Shown piece after piece: positions 30,454 to 32,491 of a stretch of 32,491 bases of DNA (the first letter of the stretch is position 1; each line of letters begins with the position of its first letter). The position numbers and the translations under genes were made by a program. The DNA is from Desulforudis sp. (GTDB lineage Bacteria > Bacillota > Desulfotomaculia > Desulfotomaculales > Desulforudaceae), in the NCBI GenBank assembly GCA_003604975.1, contig QZIR01000060.1, positions 1-32,491 of the forward strand, given 5' to 3'. The notes under the pieces were generated by a model. That model did not search any database, was not told the origin of the DNA, and worked only from the letters and a program-made list of their open reading frames with translations.

Positions 30454-31550
30454 ATCACCATCTCCTTGCGGTGGGGTGGAATTATAACCGTGTGTTCGCG
30501 CATGGGCTGAAAATCAAGGGAACGGTCCCGGTCCGGGATCATGGCGTCCACGCCGCAGATCTCCGAGGCCATGGCCCAGACTCCGGGCCTGCCGCCCACG
30601 GAGGCCGGCCGCATCTTTTTGTGATCCATGACCAGCAGGCAGGTCTCGTCCGGCAGGGTGCCGATGACCGCGTTGGGCCCGTCGATGATCAGCCGCCGGC
30701 AGGCGGTGCGCAGTCCCTTGAGGAACTCGCCCTGGGGATGCGCGTCCAGTTCGTTGCTCTTCAGCGGGGTGATCACATGCTTGTAGACCTCCAGGGGCAA
30801 CTTTAATTTCTTAAGGGTGTAGTGGAGGATATGGGTGAACACCTCGGAGTCGCTCTGGTAGCCGAGATAGCCGGGGATCTGCTTGCCGATGAGCCATTCC
30901 TTGATCGGCACGAAGGCGGTGTTCTCGCCGTTGGTCATGGTGGCGATGCCCTGGATGAAGAAGGGGTGGCAGGCATAGAGGTTGATCCCGTAGTTGGTGT
31001 TCTGCCGGCCCTGGGCCATGACCACCCGGGCCTTGATCCGGCCGTCTTGCAGGCCCAGTGCGTCGCCGACCGCCAGGGGCCAGCCGACCTCCTTGATCAT
31101 CACCACCTGCGGCCAGAAGGAGAAAATGGTCAGGTCGCCGCCGTGCTCCTCGCCGTCACGGCGAAGGTCGAGACGGACCTCCATGTGGCGCTGCTCCACG
31201 GCCTCGGGGGAGGGATCGGCGGCCACCGGATCCTTATAGACCCGGATGATGTATTTCAGGCGGTCTTTTGCCTCGATGAGGCCGGGGGTGATATCGAATT
31301 CATGGTCGTATTTCATCTCGTAGCCGCGGCCGGTCATGAATTCGTCAAGCCGCTGGAGAGCGGCTTCGGAGTGCGCGATGCCGGAGAGGATGGGCAGGTC
31401 GCCCCGGTAATTGAAATCATCGAACTGGACCCCCCGCAGCAGCAGGCCGAGGCCGCTGCCGTCGTACCCCTCCTGCATGGCCTCCATGGCCGTGAGCACC
31501 TCATAGGGTGAAAAGGGCGTATCCGCGGTTTTCAAGGCAAGGCGACACAT
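30411..31550 (-). CDS. Glutamate synthase glutamine amidotransferase (class II) subunit
   Basis: The 379-residue protein starts MCRLALKTAD, so Cys2 becomes the N-terminal nucleophile of a class II (Ntn) glutaminase. Other family features are DGSGLGLLLRG, GIAHSEAALQR, NYGINLYACHPFFIQGIATMTNGENTAFVP and the region around YLGYQSDSEVFTH, which together form the glutamine-binding domain. It corresponds to the first domain of bacterial GltB as a separate subunit, as in archaea and Desulfobacterota. It is the first gene of the operon, with a TAGGAG ribosome site and a sigma-70-like promoter about 120 bases upstream. It hydrolyses glutamine and channels ammonia to the synthase subunit. Confidence 0.92.
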   Translation of the reverse strand: MCRLALKTADTPFSPYEVLTAMEAMQEGYDGSGLGLLLRGVQFDDFNYRGDLPILSGIAHSEAALQRLDEFMTGRGYEMKYDHEFDITPGLIEAKDRLKYIIRVYKDPVAADPSPEAVEQRHMEVRLDLRRDGEEHGGDLTIFSFWPQVVMIKEVGWPLAVGDALGLQDGRIKARVVMAQGRQNTNYGINLYACHPFFIQGIATMTNGENTAFVPIKEWLIGKQIPGYLGYQSDSEVFTHILHYTLKKLKLPLEVYKHVITPLKSNELDAHPQGEFLKGLRTACRRLIIDGPNAVIGTLPDETCLLVMDHKKMRPASVGGRPGVWAMASEICGVDAMIPDRDRSLDFQPMREHTVIIPPHRKEMVIWSQFNPFALPQAA

Positions 31551-31672
31551 GAAAAACTCCTACAAAGCATGCAAAATATAAATGGATGTGCGAATGTCTG
31601 GCTGGAAATCCCGAAGATCAGTCAGATGCCACATGTATTCGCCGGAGAGCCGGAAAAGGTGGCAAGAAAAAA

Positions 31673-31701
31673 CGAATACCTGGAAACGCTTAACCTGTCA
31701 A
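31673..31701 (-). promoter_or_regulatory. Promoter of glutamate synthase operon
   Basis: On the minus strand TTGACA (plus 31696-31701), a perfect -35 box, is followed after 17 bases by TATTCG (plus 31673-31678), a weak -10. It lies 123 bases before the first operon gene at 31550 and just beyond the transposase gene's end. The -10 mismatch suggests that an activator may be needed. Confidence 0.45.
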
Positions 31702-31720
31702 GAAAAAGGCGGGAATTTTG

Positions 31721-32479
31721 TTATTTTGAGGCCCAGGATGACTGCCGGCCAGGAGCAAAATGGGGACAGATCTTTTTTGCCGCCTTTTTCTCCTCCATCC
31801 TGGGGCGACCCGGACCGCGGGGATCAAGCCGGCGCCCGAGCTTGGTCGATATTTCATCCACGAACTTTCCGTTCCCGGCAAGCTGTCCCCGCTGCGTCGC
31901 CTCCCGGATCAGTTTCCATTCACCTTCAGGGACGGTTTGCCGCAACCATTCCCGGTACATTAGCGCACGTTCCTCCGGAGTCGCGGCCAGGCCCAAGTAG
32001 AAGGGGTCGAAATCCAGCCAGTTCCCTTGAACCCTGCCAGTCTTGGCAGGACAGCTCGACCAGCGATAGGACGCCGGATCGTCGGTCATCCTGGCACGAA
32101 GAGGATTCAGTTCCACATATCGGCAGCAGGCCAGCAGATATCTGTCTGCCTGGATCGGGCTCGATTTGTAGCGACCCTCCCACAAAGCGCCGGTTCTCCC
32201 TTCCAGGCGATTAACATGCCGGGCCTGGCGTCCGGCAAGCCGTTTCATGAGCAGGCTGATGTTTTCCGGCTGATCGCCGGGATCGAGCACCAGGTGGACA
32301 TGGTTGGTCATCAGGCAATAGGAGTAGAGCTTGCAGCCAAGCCTGGCCTTCCAGTCTTTGAGCGCGTCGAGGTAATACAGATAGTCGTCGTCGCCGGCAA
32401 AAATCACCTGCCGGTTATGGCCCCGCTGGATGATATGGTGCGGGCAATTGGCGAGAAGCAGTCGGGCTTGTCTGGGCAT
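31721..32479 (-). CDS. REP-associated tyrosine transposase (Y1/IS200-like)
   Basis: The 252-residue protein is a Y1_Tnp transposase of the RAYT type: PHHIIQRGHNRQVIF, CKLYSYCLMTNHVHLVLDP with the HUH metal-binding pair His-Val-His, GALWEGRYKSSPIQADRYLLACCRYVELNPLRARM (nucleophile Tyr in CCRYVELNP context) and YRWSS. RAYTs cut and join single-stranded REP hairpins and are not usually flanked by IS ends. A GGGGACAG motif at 31761-31768 lies inside its 3' part. The start is ATG 32479, close to the window edge, and the gene appears complete. Confidence 0.93.
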   Translation of the reverse strand: MPRQARLLLANCPHHIIQRGHNRQVIFAGDDDYLYYLDALKDWKARLGCKLYSYCLMTNHVHLVLDPGDQPENISLLMKRLAGRQARHVNRLEGRTGALWEGRYKSSPIQADRYLLACCRYVELNPLRARMTDDPASYRWSSCPAKTGRVQGNWLDFDPFYLGLAATPEERALMYREWLRQTVPEGEWKLIREATQRGQLAGNGKFVDEISTKLGRRLDPRGPGRPRMEEKKAAKKICPHFAPGRQSSWASK

Positions 32480-32491
32480 GCCGAAATATAC

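Overview
The window looks like a piece of chromosome from a Gram-negative, probably anaerobic bacterium of the Desulfobacterota ('deltaproteobacterial') type. That guess rests on the ferredoxin-rich, split glutamate synthase at the right end and on the general gene style; it is an inference, not a proven placement. The right part (about 26.2-31.6 kb) is housekeeping: a tRNA-Arg(CCG) gene and a three-gene glutamate synthase operon, all on the minus strand, followed by a REP-associated tyrosine transposase at the edge. Everything to the left of the tRNA looks accessory.

Region 1 (about 0.3-6.3 kb, plus strand) is a defence-island-like block: an orphan XRE antitoxin-type regulator, two consecutive proteins with the class III nucleotidyl cyclase fold as in Pycsar-type cyclases, a SIR2-family (NAD-consuming effector type) protein, then a DNA methylase-like protein overlapping an AlbA_2/Schlafen-type ATP-binding protein. 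The cyclase-cyclase-SIR2 trio is the best candidate for an undescribed immune system.

Region 2 (about 6.5-17.9 kb, plus strand) is a compact run of eleven genes, mostly overlapping or separated by a few bases: a PLP enzyme of the ACC deaminase/D-cysteine desulfhydrase fold, a SnoaL/NTF2-like membrane-anchored protein, a membrane-anchored hexapeptide acyltransferase, an amidohydrolase, one classical radical SAM enzyme, two B12-binding-type radical SAM enzymes, two GNAT-like acyltransferases, a GH3-type acyl-adenylating amide synthetase and a polytopic membrane protein. A good sigma-70-like promoter lies just before it. It has no NRPS or PKS genes and reads as a non-canonical biosynthetic gene cluster.

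Region 3 (about 17.9-26.2 kb, mostly minus strand) is a plasmid-like integrated element next to the 3' end of tRNA-Arg: an iteron-like array and DnaA-box-like site, an AlpA/excisionase-like protein, a DnaB-N/RepA-type helicase fusion, a probable replication initiator whose 3' end consists of 21-bp tandem repeats, a tyrosine recombinase, paired recombination-site-like direct repeats, and two small hypothetical genes. Further left lie an AAA ATPase of the DUF234 type, a metallophosphoesterase and a decayed fragment of the same hypothetical gene, suggesting an older related element once ended there.

Region 4 (26.2-32.5 kb) is the stable chromosome: tRNA-Arg with its promoter and terminator, the glutamate synthase operon (glutaminase domain protein, FMN/Fe-S synthase domain protein, and a fused GXGXG-domain plus NAD(P)H-dependent small-subunit protein) with its own promoter, and the transposase.
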